DNA of 64,000 nucleotides, taken from positions 1 to 64,000 of the IMG/VR virus record IMGVR_UViG_3300042474_001633; one strand, written 5' to 3'. Positions 51,131 through 59,241 of this stretch are shown in pieces. The position numbers were made by a program, and so were the translations under genes. Source of the DNA: a virus. The notes under the pieces were generated by a model that saw only the letters and a list, made by a program, of their open reading frames with translations, was not told the origin of the DNA and did no database searches. Position 1 is the stretch's first letter; every line of letters starts with the position of its first letter.

Positions 51131-52588
51131 TTAGACCAATGTTGAAGTCAGGTTTGACTTTGTAATCTCGACCTCAATCGTGTCACCGATTGAAGAAACT
51201 CGAGCGCCAACCTTGGCCTTGATTACGCCAGTTGCCAACTGAGTAAGCGGGTTGTTTGCATTGTTCACCTGAACTGTGTAGCCAGGGTCAAGCTGCTTAC
51301 CGTTTGCATCAAACGCCTCGTACAGACCGCCAGCCAAACGGATTCTTTCCATGATGGCTGTCAGTGTTGCGCGAACTCGTGAGAATGTCGACTGTCTTCC
51401 GTCGATTGGCAAGAAGAGGAGAGCCTCAAGTGCGCTCTCTGCCTCATAGACAATCTGATTCAGAACCTCGCGAGAGATGATGAATCTAAAGTTTGCTGTG
51501 TCGTCAGAGGCGGAACGAGCTCCGTAGATTCTCGCACTGCCATTGATGATTTTAATCGCGTTGATAAAGTTCTCATCAAGGTTGTCTGAATCTGTCTTTG
51601 AGAGCGATGTCTCAAGGCCAGTCACAAATGTAGCTTCTGTTCTTTCACCTGCATAAGGGTTCCACGGACCGTAAAGATTATGTACGCGTGCTCTCTTGGC
51701 AGCAACATAACCTTCTGGTGGAACCATCATTGTGAGTGTTCCGTTTGGAATCTTTACCCATGGGTAGAAAAACGCACCATATGGCGCATTATCGTCGCCA
51801 GTGTGATTTGCAGCCTCGGAGATTGCTGTAGCAACAGACGTGCCCTCATCGAATGATGTCAAAGCGATTCTGTTATTGGAAGCTGCGTGAGCAAATACCA
51901 AATCTCTCATTGCCTCTGCGTAGAAGCCCGGAGCAGCAACTGCACCTGGTCCAAGATTGTTGGTGAATGTGTCCAACGCATCTTCTAGGTCTGCTGCAAC
52001 TAACGAGCTTCCATTTGTGCCACCAGTAAAGTTTGTTGCGGCAACAACAGCAGGAATATTCGTTGATGCACCAGTCGTGGCCGTTAAGTACAGGGCAGCT
52101 GTTGCGCTGTTATTGATTTCATTAACAGCATTTGCTGGGCTTGTGTGATTTTCTGTCGTGTAAACCAGGGTTCCGTTAACGCGAACTTTAATTCTGAAAT
52201 TCACGCTCGCAGTTGGTTGCTCAACCTGAGCAGTCAATCCACCGCTGTTAGCCCAAGTGCCAGTTCCGGAGGCAAGAAGGTTTATGCATGTTGCAGCAGA
52301 GGAATCGGCAAGAGCAAGGCTTGCCTCATTGGCCGATTCATCAACGACGCGCGAAACATAAGCACGTGCGCCGCCTTCTTCGAAAAATGTTTCAATCGTC
52401 TGGTGTGTGTAACCGGATGATGTGTACCCGCCAAAAATATCTTCGAAATCCGAAAGGCTGGTAACGAGGTGCGAGGTGCCATCTGGCCCCCTCTCCGTTA
52501 CTCCAGCAACAAACAACGTCGCTGTTGGCGCGGTTTGCGTATTGGTTGGACCAGTGCGGACCGCCGTTGTAACAACTATACCTGGCAT
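51131..52588 (-). CDS. Tail sheath protein
   Basis: 485 residues, GGAGG 6 nt upstream of ATG 52588. N-terminus MPGIVVTTAVRTGPTNTQTA, then TLFVAGVTERGPDGTSHLVT, LSDFEDIFGGYTSSGYTHQ and VETFFEEGGARAYVSRVV-type motif (IETFFEEGGARAYVSRVV), the standard start of contractile sheath proteins. The C-terminal part (DENFINAIKIINGSARIYGA, FRFIISREVLNQIVYEAESA, FLPIDGRQSTFSRVRATLTA) is the conserved sheath domain. An insert of about 120 residues (100-220) is likely the exposed domain. It shows the phage is a myovirus. Confidence 0.92.
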   Translation of the reverse strand: MPGIVVTTAVRTGPTNTQTAPTATLFVAGVTERGPDGTSHLVTSLSDFEDIFGGYTSSGYTHQTIETFFEEGGARAYVSRVVDESANEASLALADSSAATCINLLASGTGTWANSGGLTAQVEQPTASVNFRIKVRVNGTLVYTTENHTSPANAVNEINNSATAALYLTATTGASTNIPAVVAATNFTGGTNGSSLVAADLEDALDTFTNNLGPGAVAAPGFYAEAMRDLVFAHAASNNRIALTSFDEGTSVATAISEAANHTGDDNAPYGAFFYPWVKIPNGTLTMMVPPEGYVAAKRARVHNLYGPWNPYAGERTEATFVTGLETSLSKTDSDNLDENFINAIKIINGSARIYGARSASDDTANFRFIISREVLNQIVYEAESALEALLFLPIDGRQSTFSRVRATLTAIMERIRLAGGLYEAFDANGKQLDPGYTVQVNNANNPLTQLATGVIKAKVGARVSSIGDTIEVEITKSNLTSTLV

Positions 52589-52654
52589 TTTTCCTCCGTC
52601 CCATTTCTTTCAGGAACTATTTCGTATGAGACTACTGAAATTATAGGTGGTTAC

Positions 52655-53017
52655 TCAAGGTGTTTGGCGTACGTTTTTGTCTGGACCCTCAAAAAGATGA
52701 CTTAAGTTTTCAAGTACGTGGTCTTGGTGCGCTTCTATTTCTTTTTTGACTTTTTTGCGAGATTTTGGTTTCTCGACATGTTTTACTGCTTTTGCAGCTG
52801 GGGTTTCAACCAGGAGAACCAAACCTTTGTCAATTAAAATTAATACTTTTTCGTTGTCGGCTTTCACCAAAGCAGACGCCCGGCTTAGCAAATAGGCGTC
52901 GTTGGTTACTTTGAGCATTTTTGGGGAAAGGTTTTGAATTTGCATAAATCCTGCATATTCAACAGGTATTTCGTTTATTTTTTCCCCAAGACCAACAAAG
53001 TCGATTTCACCACTCAT
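52655..53017 (-). CDS. Small protein between sheath and neck genes
   Basis: 120 residues, not recognised. The N-terminal half reads as a small alpha/beta domain (ILIDKGLVLLVETPAAKAVK). The C-terminal half is Lys-rich (EKPKSRKKVKKEIEAHQDHV), then acidic, and probably disordered. No signal peptide. It starts 4 nt after the tail terminator gene stop. It may be a sheath-associated or connector accessory protein, judging only by position. Confidence 0.65.
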   Translation of the reverse strand: MSGEIDFVGLGEKINEIPVEYAGFMQIQNLSPKMLKVTNDAYLLSRASALVKADNEKVLILIDKGLVLLVETPAAKAVKHVEKPKSRKKVKKEIEAHQDHVLENLSHLFEGPDKNVRQTP

Positions 53018-53021
53018 GATT

Positions 53022-53657
53022 TTACTCGCCTATTGAAATGCTTGCCGCGTTTGTAAAATTAGAAATAAGTGCAGTTAGTGGGTTTTGACCAACAGTTAAG
53101 CCGAATTCAATAACCTCATCAGCAATATTGTCGCGAGCTATAACTTCGTCAATAGATAAGTCATACCCTATGTAGGCTCCAGCAAGAACTCGGTCGCCCT
53201 TCAACATCGTAAGGTCGGAGAACTCTTCAACCACGGTAGTTTCCTCTATGCGAGCCTCCCTCTCTGCGCCCTCCCGCTGCAGACATGGGTAATCCAAAAG
53301 AGCAGAGCGGACGACGGTGGTGAGTCTGTCTCGCATCTCGGTGGTTTCTTTTGAGCCATCGGTTCTTACCCAAATATATGTTCTCATTGAGTAATTCACT
53401 TTATATACCGGGTCAGCCCCTATACCATACCCGACGCGATTAAACGAGCGCGTAGATATGGCAACAGTAATTATCGTTGGCCAAGAGTCGAGAGCAACTG
53501 GCTCATATGTTAGATACTCTGCCGGGTCTGGAAGTTCATCCTCGGATAGATTCCAACCATTTCTATATCTAATTAATCTGCGCGGAATGTCGTCGGTTAA
53601 ATAGTCGTTTACGAATGACTTTGCAAATTGAGCTCCGTACATTAATTCTGCTGGCAT
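53022..53657 (-). CDS. Tail terminator/completion protein
   Basis: 211 residues, start overlaps the upstream stop (TGATG). DSWPTIITVAISTRSFNRVG, VNYSMRTYIWVRTDGSKETT and MRDRLTTVVRSALLDYPCLQ fit the alpha/beta fold of tail terminators, which cap the sheath and tube. The 60-residue N-terminal extension (QFAKSFVNDYLTDDIPRRL) is longer than usual. Its place between the neck (gpS-like) and sheath genes supports this. Confidence 0.65.
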   Translation of the reverse strand: MPAELMYGAQFAKSFVNDYLTDDIPRRLIRYRNGWNLSEDELPDPAEYLTYEPVALDSWPTIITVAISTRSFNRVGYGIGADPVYKVNYSMRTYIWVRTDGSKETTEMRDRLTTVVRSALLDYPCLQREGAEREARIEETTVVEEFSDLTMLKGDRVLAGAYIGYDLSIDEVIARDNIADEVIEFGLTVGQNPLTALISNFTNAASISIGE

Positions 53658-54118
53658 CAGAACACCTCGCCGTTTGCAATGTATGAAACAGTATCGCCGC
53701 CGAGCTTTTTGGCAAACAGCGGTGGCTCAAATACAATTTTTCTTTTTGGCATTTTTGTAGTTCCATACTGATGAAACTTTGCATATTCCACAGACGTTCC
53801 AGTAGAAAAAGATGTATTCGTCATTGTGTCAATCGAGCCGTTGGCACCAGAAAGAGATGCGAATAATTTTCCAGTCCTTATCATCGGTGGCATACCGGGG
53901 AATCGAGTCATCTTCCACGATGCATATTGAGCATCAAGCGGTCTCCACCCGCCAACCAGGAGACCATTACTTGTAAAGTTTGCAGCATTTGCCATACGCA
54001 CTTCTTGTTTTGCTTTTATCAACACCGGAGTGAGCACTTGAGCGCGAGAATACATGGCCCCAAGCCTGGCAATGGCGGACCCCATTCCCCTGGTACTTAC
54101 GCCTATTTCAATGTCCAT
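53657..54118 (-). CDS. Virion morphogenesis/neck protein (gpS/HK97 gp10-like)
   Basis: 153 residues from ATG 54118, chosen because it overlaps the upstream stop (TAATG). GWRPLDAQYASWKMTRFPGM, PPMIRTGKLFASLSG and GTSVEYAKFHQYGTTKMPKR follow the phage virion morphogenesis family (P2 gpS/Mu gpG), which completes the head-proximal tail end. The YAKFHQYGTTKMPKR block is a family hallmark. Confidence 0.78.
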   Translation of the reverse strand: MDIEIGVSTRGMGSAIARLGAMYSRAQVLTPVLIKAKQEVRMANAANFTSNGLLVGGWRPLDAQYASWKMTRFPGMPPMIRTGKLFASLSGANGSIDTMTNTSFSTGTSVEYAKFHQYGTTKMPKRKIVFEPPLFAKKLGGDTVSYIANGEVF

Positions 54119-54972
54119 TAAATGCGTCGCCTTCTCCACCTACGTAGAGCAAGAAGTTCTCTCTCTGAAAAACCAGTTTCAAGAGGGGCAACATTTCTTG
54201 TCGTTAAGTCTTTAACTCCAACAACGTCATCGTGCATATTTTGCATTTCTCTTGTGGCAGCACGAAGAATAAATAGTTTAAACATCTGAATCGCTTCACC
54301 ATCAAGGCCGCCGGTGTAGACAATTTCAACAACGTCGTTAGGAAAACCTCTGTACAACTCAATTCCGTATCTATGAACTGTGTAGTCGTTTCCGGTTGCA
54401 GTTACGGTTCCGCCAGATACATAAGCGGACAACCCGCTCTGATAACCGCCAACAGAAAAAGTTGTACTTGTTACTGCGGTAATTTCAAATGAAGATTTAT
54501 TGTATGAGTTTGGAGTTACTCCTGTAACAACAACTCTCTGACCCTTCGTGAAAGTATTTGCAGCGCTAAATGTGACCACCGTTCCAGACTGTGATGCACC
54601 GGTTATTGTCGCTGTACGCATCTTTGCTTCGGCCATGAATATTGGCACTTGTGAAAGATTTCCAATCGAAACACTTTTTACGGTTACGACAGGTGTGTTT
54701 CTTAAGCTAAGAACAATCGAAGGCTGAATATAGTTCAATCCACTATCCGTAGTGTCCAGCGATTGGTCGTAGAAAAAAGAAGTGGCTGGAACTCCTTGAA
54801 AATAACTTGGTATTACATGTTGCTCCGTATGCTCGGCAACTTCTACCGGCCTACGCAAAAAAGCCTCAAGCTCACTCTGGAGACCATTCAGCACAAATTC
54901 AGCAGCATCAAGTTGCCGCAAACTGAACTTAACGTCCATATAGATTGCTAAATCAGAAGCCGTAACAAGCAT
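54118..54972 (-). CDS. Head-tail connector protein with inserted beta domain
   Basis: 284 residues, GAGG 7 nt upstream of ATG 54972. Ends match gp6-type connectors: LDAAEFVLNGLQSELEAFLR and RPVEVAEHTEQHVI at the start, EIVYTGGLDGEAIQMFKLFI and LRAATREMQNMHDDVVGVKD at the end. Between about residues 120 and 200 is a repeat-like beta module (ITGASQSGTVVTFSAANTFT, VTGVTPNSYNKSSFEITAVT) found in many environmental phage structural proteins. It could be displayed at the neck. The insertion is visible by sequence, its exposure is inferred. Confidence 0.72.
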   Translation of the reverse strand: MLVTASDLAIYMDVKFSLRQLDAAEFVLNGLQSELEAFLRRPVEVAEHTEQHVIPSYFQGVPATSFFYDQSLDTTDSGLNYIQPSIVLSLRNTPVVTVKSVSIGNLSQVPIFMAEAKMRTATITGASQSGTVVTFSAANTFTKGQRVVVTGVTPNSYNKSSFEITAVTSTTFSVGGYQSGLSAYVSGGTVTATGNDYTVHRYGIELYRGFPNDVVEIVYTGGLDGEAIQMFKLFILRAATREMQNMHDDVVGVKDLTTRNVAPLETGFSERELLALRRWRRRRI

Positions 54973-54979
54973 TAAGACC

Positions 54980-55195
54980 TCACGTAGCTCTTGCCAGATT
55001 CAGCCTTCGTCTTTCCCTCAAAAGCGCTCGACCGGTGCCGGACTGCGTTGTTCTTTGACCAGACACGGCGTCAGCAAGACGATTCAAGCCGTAGGCTGTG
55101 GCCCGACGCCACCATGCAGGACGATTACCTCCGGTTATCGGATTTCTTCTTGTCAATGCACCGATTTCTCTATCTCTGACGGTGTTCTGTTCCAT
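54980..55195 (-). CDS. Small basic protein
   Basis: 71 residues, with AGAGGT 5 nt before ATG 55195. Strongly basic (RRNPITGGNRPAWWRRATA, LLRERRRLNLARAT), one Trp pair, no membrane span. I do not recognise it. It may bind DNA or the portal/neck. It is placed upstream of the connector gene and ends 7 nt before its start. Confidence 0.6.
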   Translation of the reverse strand: MEQNTVRDREIGALTRRNPITGGNRPAWWRRATAYGLNRLADAVSGQRTTQSGTGRALLRERRRLNLARAT

Positions 55196-55247
55196 GGCTA
55201 CCTCTTCAGCGTTTGACTAAAGTTTACACCATTGGATTCTAGGTGTG

Positions 55248-55802
55248 TCAACGGTCCTGATTTGGTGGCTTCTCTAACACGATTTTGTCAGATGATTTTG
55301 CAGGTGCTTCGATTGGAACCCACGCACTCGAGTAGACGTGCTCTTTAACCTTGCGCATTTTAACCAGTGAACCGTCGAGCATCATGTCGGATTCCTGAAC
55401 GGTCATATTGAAAATCTCGTCTAGTTCATCCATCGAATAAACTCTACTTTGATGTATCTTCTTGACAATGTCGGACATCCGTTTTGCAACAACCGAACCG
55501 CGACCTCGATTTATTTGGACGTGAAGAATCATCGCGTCCAAATCTGATACGTCCAATTCGACGCAGGTGATTGATTTTGAGTACCGCTTGGCTAGCGCCT
55601 TGGATTGAGATATTGCAATCACTCTTTGATGGCCATCAATTATCACGTTTGATTTTTTCTGCACAATGATTGGGCTTAAAAGTCCGTATTTTTCGATTGA
55701 AGAAATAAGCACTTTAAGGTCAGGCTTGAGAATATAATTTGCCCTCCATGTAGCCGGCTTCAGCAAAGAAGGATTAATTAAAGATGTTTCTGTGTTATTC
55801 AC
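55248..55802 (-). CDS. ParB/Srx-like nuclease-domain protein
   Basis: 184 residues from GTG 55802, 2 nt after the upstream stop. The ParB-type domain is clear: INPSLLKPATWRANYILKPD, SIEKYGLLSPIIVQKKSNV and IIDGHQRVIAISQSKAL. After it come HVQINRGRGSVVAKRMSDIV and a helical segment like the KorB/ParB linker. ParB-like phage proteins bind DNA or cleave it. No ParA is near, so partition is unlikely. A role in packaging or DNA binding is inferred. Confidence 0.8.
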   Translation of the reverse strand: MNNTETSLINPSLLKPATWRANYILKPDLKVLISSIEKYGLLSPIIVQKKSNVIIDGHQRVIAISQSKALAKRYSKSITCVELDVSDLDAMILHVQINRGRGSVVAKRMSDIVKKIHQSRVYSMDELDEIFNMTVQESDMMLDGSLVKMRKVKEHVYSSAWVPIEAPAKSSDKIVLEKPPNQDR

Positions 55803-55804
55803 TT

Positions 55805-56155
55805 CTAAACCTGGGCGCGGACATTGGCGTTGAGGGTTCGCAAGGCATCAATACTCGTCCTGAGTGAAAGAAGTTTTTCTCGCTTTGCCCTAACTAGTGC
55901 TTCCGCGATTTCGTAATCCTCTTTCATTTGTTCCATCTTGTAATGAGACCATTGCTCTCTGTCGGTGATTGTTCTGTGCCCCTTGCCAGCAGCTCCTAGA
56001 TATTCTTTTGCCCATTCCGCCTTGTACCTGGCGTCTTTTTTTGCAGCGTCCACGGCGAGTATTTCAAAGTTTTCAGTTTCTTTTTCGAGCAGGTCGAGCA
56101 GTCTCATCATTTCTCGTTCAATGTCCACCTGGCTGATTGGTTGACTTCTATTCAT
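55805..56155 (-). CDS. Small helical protein
   Basis: 116 residues, GAAGGGA upstream of ATG 56155, overlapping the RuvC-like gene by 8 nt. Heptad-rich charged sequence (EMMRLLDLLEKETENFEILA, EDYEIAEALVRAKREKLLSL) suggests a coiled coil or antiparallel helical bundle. Family not recognised. Co-translated with the RuvC-like and ParB-like genes, so it may belong to the DNA processing group. Confidence 0.7.
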   Translation of the reverse strand: MNRSQPISQVDIEREMMRLLDLLEKETENFEILAVDAAKKDARYKAEWAKEYLGAAGKGHRTITDREQWSHYKMEQMKEDYEIAEALVRAKREKLLSLRTSIDALRTLNANVRAQV

Positions 56156-56678
56156 TTTCTATCCCTTCGAGTGGGGACCAGTCTATCTTCTCTAGCGCCG
56201 AGAGAGAAATGTTTGACCACTTATATTTTGCATTTCCAATTTTTGCCAAAACCATTTCTTCAAGAACCCACGCATCGCACATATCATCAGCATGCCCCCC
56301 TTTCCAAACTATTCCCGTAATAGCTGATATTGCAGATATGACTTCTGACTTGCCAGCGTTCCCTTTGCCTGTGGCAAATTTTGCTCGACAAGTAGGAGGC
56401 ACGATTATGTATGGAATATCAAGATTTAGCAAGGCAACCCTGACAACACCGCCAAGCTCCCCAATTGAGTGAGCCTGAGAATTTCTTGATGCAAAAGAAT
56501 AACCCTCTATGGCTACCAATTGTATTTTGTTGGAAACCGCAATATTGCCAATTTCGCTGGCTATTTTCCTCAATCTTTCAGCTCCAGATAAATCAAAAGA
56601 AAGATAACCAGCTTCTCCAGCATGGCAATACCCAGTGGATGTAAGTGATAGGTCGAGACCTAGGATGTTCATGGGCAC
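56148..56678 (-). CDS. RuvC-like Holliday junction resolvase
   Basis: 176 residues from GTG 56678 (ATG 56672 also possible; TAGAGT 5 nt upstream of the GTG would give a near-leaderless transcript). RuvC-fold acids are visible: ILGLDLSLTSTGY (first Asp), LVAIEGYSFASRN (Glu), and HADDMCDAWVLEEM (last Asp pair). ELGGVVRVALL is the usual middle helix. It resolves branched DNA before packaging. First gene of the minus-strand morphogenesis region after the noncoding block. Confidence 0.85.
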   Translation of the reverse strand: MPMNILGLDLSLTSTGYCHAGEAGYLSFDLSGAERLRKIASEIGNIAVSNKIQLVAIEGYSFASRNSQAHSIGELGGVVRVALLNLDIPYIIVPPTCRAKFATGKGNAGKSEVISAISAITGIVWKGGHADDMCDAWVLEEMVLAKIGNAKYKWSNISLSALEKIDWSPLEGIENE

Positions 56679-56704
56679 GCAAAACTCTACCCCACAAACA
56701 AAGA

Positions 56705-56728
56705 CCCGCCGGGTGTAATCCCGACGGG
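56705..56728. terminator. Hairpin CCCGCCGGG/CCCGACGGG
   Basis: 9-bp stem (one mismatch) with a 6-nt loop, 56705-56713 and 56720-56728. Each arm is itself almost palindromic. Read leftward it is followed by TCTTTGTTTG, a weak U-rich tail, so a leftward terminator is possible, ahead of the RuvC-like gene. Confidence 0.45.
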
Positions 56729-56900
56729 AATTAACACAGACAGACGTCCATGTCTACTTTGCGTAGTTATTCACCACTAGACCTTGGACCACCTGCCTTT
56801 CTTTTCTCAGAAACGGCTGTAAGACCTTAGAGTACCATTACAAAATTATTAGCTCAGGTAAAGAGATGTTGGCGCGCACATAAAAAAAGAGACGCAAGAA

Positions 56901-56931
56901 CCGGGGGCTGCACGTTGCCCTGTGCCCCCGG
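56901..56931. terminator. Hairpin CCGGGGGC/GCCCCCGG
   Basis: Perfect 8-bp GC stem (56901-56908 and 56924-56931) with a 15-nt loop that can form an inner CAC/GTG pairing. Read leftward a run of seven T starts about 12 nt beyond the stem, so it may terminate the terminase-HNH operon. Alternatively it is part of a structured RNA. Confidence 0.45.
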
Positions 56932-56940
56932 CCCTCGCGC

Positions 56941-56957
56941 CTATAACGGTCCTAAGG
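56941..56957 (+). other. 17-nt identity to conserved 23S rRNA segment (I-CeuI site core)
   Basis: CTATAACGGTCCTAAGG equals, from memory, the conserved large-subunit rRNA sequence that contains the I-CeuI homing endonuclease target. Identity stops on both sides (GCGC before, ATATTAA after), so this is not an rRNA gene. Confidence 0.6.
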
Positions 56958-57009
56958 ATATTAATTCTACAACTGAAATGTCTTTCGTGTTGTAAACGCA
57001 AGTAATGTT

Positions 57010-57312
57010 TTAACGTTCCCAGCCGTGCTTGGCTAAACCTAAATCAAAAGCAAGCTGCGGATAGTTTCCAATTCGATTGTGACATGGCCTGCATACCGCA
57101 AGAAGATTTTCCTCATCGAGTATCGACCCACCCTGAGAGCGTCTAATTATTTCGTGAATGTCGCAACTTCTGTTACGAACATATGTCAACTTCTCGTCAT
57201 GTTCAGCAAATACAGGACACGCTTCGCAAAATGGTTTTTTTGACAAAAGTTTTTCTACGAGCGGGCGCCTCAGCAAATACTCTTCTTGTTTCTTTTTTGA
57301 ACGATATTTCAC
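57010..57312 (-). CDS. HNH endonuclease
   Basis: 100 residues from GTG 57312, overlapping the upstream stop as GTGA. The zinc/HNH layout is visible: FCEACPVF (C-X2-C), SCDIHEIIRRSQGGS (catalytic His), DEENLLAVCRPCHNRIG (N, second C-X2-C, His). Such small HNH proteins near terminase genes often nick DNA for packaging; others are homing enzymes. It borders a noncoding block with a 23S-like motif, so a homing history is possible. I favour the packaging role because it is co-transcribed with terL. Confidence 0.88.
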   Translation of the reverse strand: MKYRSKKKQEEYLLRRPLVEKLLSKKPFCEACPVFAEHDEKLTYVRNRSCDIHEIIRRSQGGSILDEENLLAVCRPCHNRIGNYPQLAFDLGLAKHGWER

Positions 57313-57794
57313 TCAGGAGATGTTACATCGTCGAACTGCCATTTATTTTCTAACGATGCCCACAGGGCGACATCGATGTCGGTTGGCTCCATGTCGAACT
57401 CATCCATTAGTGACTTGTGCTTCAAGATTGCTGACTCAAGGAAATTGGCACGAGAGAGTGCGCCCTCGTCTTCGCCCAAGGAGACAACGTAATCGAGACG
57501 CTTGTTAACAAAGAACCTGAAGCGTTCAATTTTTGCTAGCCTGCCGTCGTAAGATTGCATTGCTTCGGCTAGCAGTACCGTGCCGTCGGAACCCAAATCC
57601 GCGTATCTCTGGGAATCAAGTTCTTTATCGTCTTTGATGTCAGCAATTTGCTCATCAAGGTTCCGCACCAGCGCGAGAAGGGCTCGCTTCCAACGCTCGC
57701 GATTTTGGGGCAAATGAATGTATTCGCTCTGTGTGTCTGATACTCGGTTTTTAACATCCTCTGCAACAAGGCGAGCAAACATATCATCATTCAT
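57309..57794 (-). CDS. Unknown protein in recombination operon
   Basis: 161 residues from ATG 57794, which overlaps the nuclease stop by 8 nt; a longer frame to 57884 would overlap the nuclease by almost 100 nt. Helical and charged (RERWKRALLALVRNLDEQIA, AKIERFRFFVNKRLDYVVSL) with an acidic C-terminus. Similar proteins occur in actinophage DNA-metabolism operons; no function known to me. Coupled to the HNH gene by GTGA. Confidence 0.7.
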   Translation of the reverse strand: MNDDMFARLVAEDVKNRVSDTQSEYIHLPQNRERWKRALLALVRNLDEQIADIKDDKELDSQRYADLGSDGTVLLAEAMQSYDGRLAKIERFRFFVNKRLDYVVSLGEDEGALSRANFLESAILKHKSLMDEFDMEPTDIDVALWASLENKWQFDDVTSPE

Positions 57795-58572
57795 CTTTTG
57801 GGTTCCAATATGTACAGAGATTTGTTTTGAAGTGGCACCAATTGCAGAGGTTTGATGGAATTGCTGTCCATGTTGAATTGTCATATGAATTTACTATCTC
57901 CTTCTTTGTTGTTGTTATTGTATTTCTTGTGCTTACAAAATCATCTGCCGTTGGCAAATGTTTTTTCGCAACACCATCTTTTAGGTATAAAAGCTCCAGA
58001 TTGAATGATTTCTTATTCTCTAGTTCGGCAAGAAGAATCGCGTACAGGCTGAGCTGAAACCATTTATCCGCCATGTACTTGGGTGCTGGGGTTTTCCCCG
58101 TTTTGTAGTCCGTGATTGTCACAACCCCATCGATTTCCGTCCACCTGTCGATGAATCCCTTAATAAGAACGCCATCTATCTCGCCAAGGACTTCGTATTC
58201 AATACCAGAAGGCTGAACCAGAGACGGGTTTTCAAGAAGGAAAATGTTCTCCACGCACCACCATGCGCTCCATCGAAAATCGTTGATTGGCGTTCTCTTC
58301 AGATAAGGGGCAACCCTGTCTGCCCAACCGCCACTGGACCATACGTGAGTACATGCGTGTCGAGCAGACACAACAGTCCTCTCTTCCGGCTGATAGGCGG
58401 CGTAGAAATGCTCCAGCACATCGTGTACGAAATTTCCCAACAATGTCTGCATCGTTGGCGGCTCTTGAATTTTGTCGACACGAGACAGCTTAAACTTCAG
58501 CGGACACTGAATGTACGTTTGAATTGACGAAGCTGAAAGGTGTGCTGGAAGCTCTGGTTTTACATCGCTCAC
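57787..58572 (-). CDS. Cas4/RecB-like PD-(D/E)XK exonuclease
   Basis: 261 residues from GTG 58572, which overlaps the upstream stop as GTGA; a longer frame to 58701 is less likely. Motifs: LSASSIQTYIQCPLKFKLSR (N-terminal Cys), GNFVHDVLEHFY, GEIDGVLIKGFIDRWTEID, VTITDYKTGKTPAPKY (D-X-K of the nuclease), QLSLYAILLAE and C-terminal NLCNWCHFKTNLC. The four Cys match Fe-S cluster Cas4/AddB-type enzymes. Paired with the Rad52-like annealing protein upstream, it would give 5'-end resection for phage recombination. Confidence 0.85.
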   Translation of the reverse strand: MSDVKPELPAHLSASSIQTYIQCPLKFKLSRVDKIQEPPTMQTLLGNFVHDVLEHFYAAYQPEERTVVSARHACTHVWSSGGWADRVAPYLKRTPINDFRWSAWWCVENIFLLENPSLVQPSGIEYEVLGEIDGVLIKGFIDRWTEIDGVVTITDYKTGKTPAPKYMADKWFQLSLYAILLAELENKKSFNLELLYLKDGVAKKHLPTADDFVSTRNTITTTKKEIVNSYDNSTWTAIPSNLCNWCHFKTNLCTYWNPKDE

Positions 58573-59240
58573 TTGGCAGGCGCTTCTATGATTGTCCCAC
58601 CAAATGTTAAACGAGTTGCTTCTGTAAGGAGAAAATTTGCCTGTTCTTCGGTAACGGTGTCTTTTGTGGGTGTTGGCTTGCCGTCGCTCCACTGTGTCCA
58701 CGCAGAACGCAACTGTTCCTTTTGGTCTTTGCTCAAACCCTTACTTACAGACATGAAGCTTTCCCAGGTCATCTTTGATGGCGAGGGTGGCTCCGAGGCA
58801 GTAACCATCTCGGCCTCCATTACCTGTTCGATTTCGATTGCGTCGTCAGTACGAGATAAGTACAAACCGACACCAAGGCTTTGGGCTGCTTTCTTGAACG
58901 CGTTTGACTCTGCGCTCTTGTACGCATCGCCAAGGTCGACAATCTGACCTTGCTTGGTGCGCATAATCTTTGCTGCATCAATTCCATCGCGAGATACGGC
59001 TGGGTGCTCATCCGTTGCAAGCCAAGTAATGCGGACATGAGCCATAATCCAGTCAGTATCAATTGCGTCGCGTTCACACTTGATTACCTTGCGCGACCAC
59101 TTCCCAACACCGAGAACCTTATTGAGACGGTTGGTTACTTCGGTAACTGGGATGTATAGAAGATTCGTTCCACTTTTATTAACTGAACGCACCATCTCTG
59201 GTGGGAACGACTCTGATAGTTGTTGGTATATGTCTGACAT
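58569..59240 (-). CDS. Rad52-like single-strand annealing protein
   Basis: 223 residues, AAAGG upstream of ATG 59240. LLYIPVTEVTNRLNKVLGVG, WIMAHVRITWLATDEHPAVS, DLGDAYKSAESNAFKKAA and SLGVGLYLSRTDDAIEIEQV follow the Rad52/Sak family, including the basic KSAES-FKKAA helix. The C-terminal 80 residues are probably a flexible tail for partner binding. It anneals complementary strands in recombination and replication restart. The GTGA overlap with the nuclease fits a two-part recombination system. Confidence 0.85.
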   Translation of the reverse strand: MSDIYQQLSESFPPEMVRSVNKSGTNLLYIPVTEVTNRLNKVLGVGKWSRKVIKCERDAIDTDWIMAHVRITWLATDEHPAVSRDGIDAAKIMRTKQGQIVDLGDAYKSAESNAFKKAAQSLGVGLYLSRTDDAIEIEQVMEAEMVTASEPPSPSKMTWESFMSVSKGLSKDQKEQLRSAWTQWSDGKPTPTKDTVTEEQANFLLTEATRLTFGGTIIEAPAK

Positions 59241-59241
59241 T

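Larger units (their letters stand above)
56679..57009. other. Noncoding block between HNH and RuvC-like genes
   Basis: 331 nt with no convincing ORF. It contains hairpins at 56705-56728 and 56901-56931, an exact copy of a conserved 23S rRNA segment at 56941-56957, and an AT-rich stretch near 56820-56870 that may hold a leftward promoter (TTTACC ... TAATGG on the minus strand, weak). No tRNA cloverleaf could be drawn. Confidence 0.5.

Noticed and set aside
56941-56957. A 23S rRNA gene fragment
   Set aside because: Identity is limited to 17 nt and both flanks differ from rRNA, so it is reported as a motif only.
56679-57009. tRNA gene in the noncoding block
   Set aside because: No T-arm consensus and no cloverleaf could be drawn on either strand.
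57795-57884. N-terminal extension of the gene at 57309-57794
   Set aside because: It would overlap the nuclease gene by almost 100 nt; ATG 57794 gives an 8-nt overlap as in the rest of the operon.
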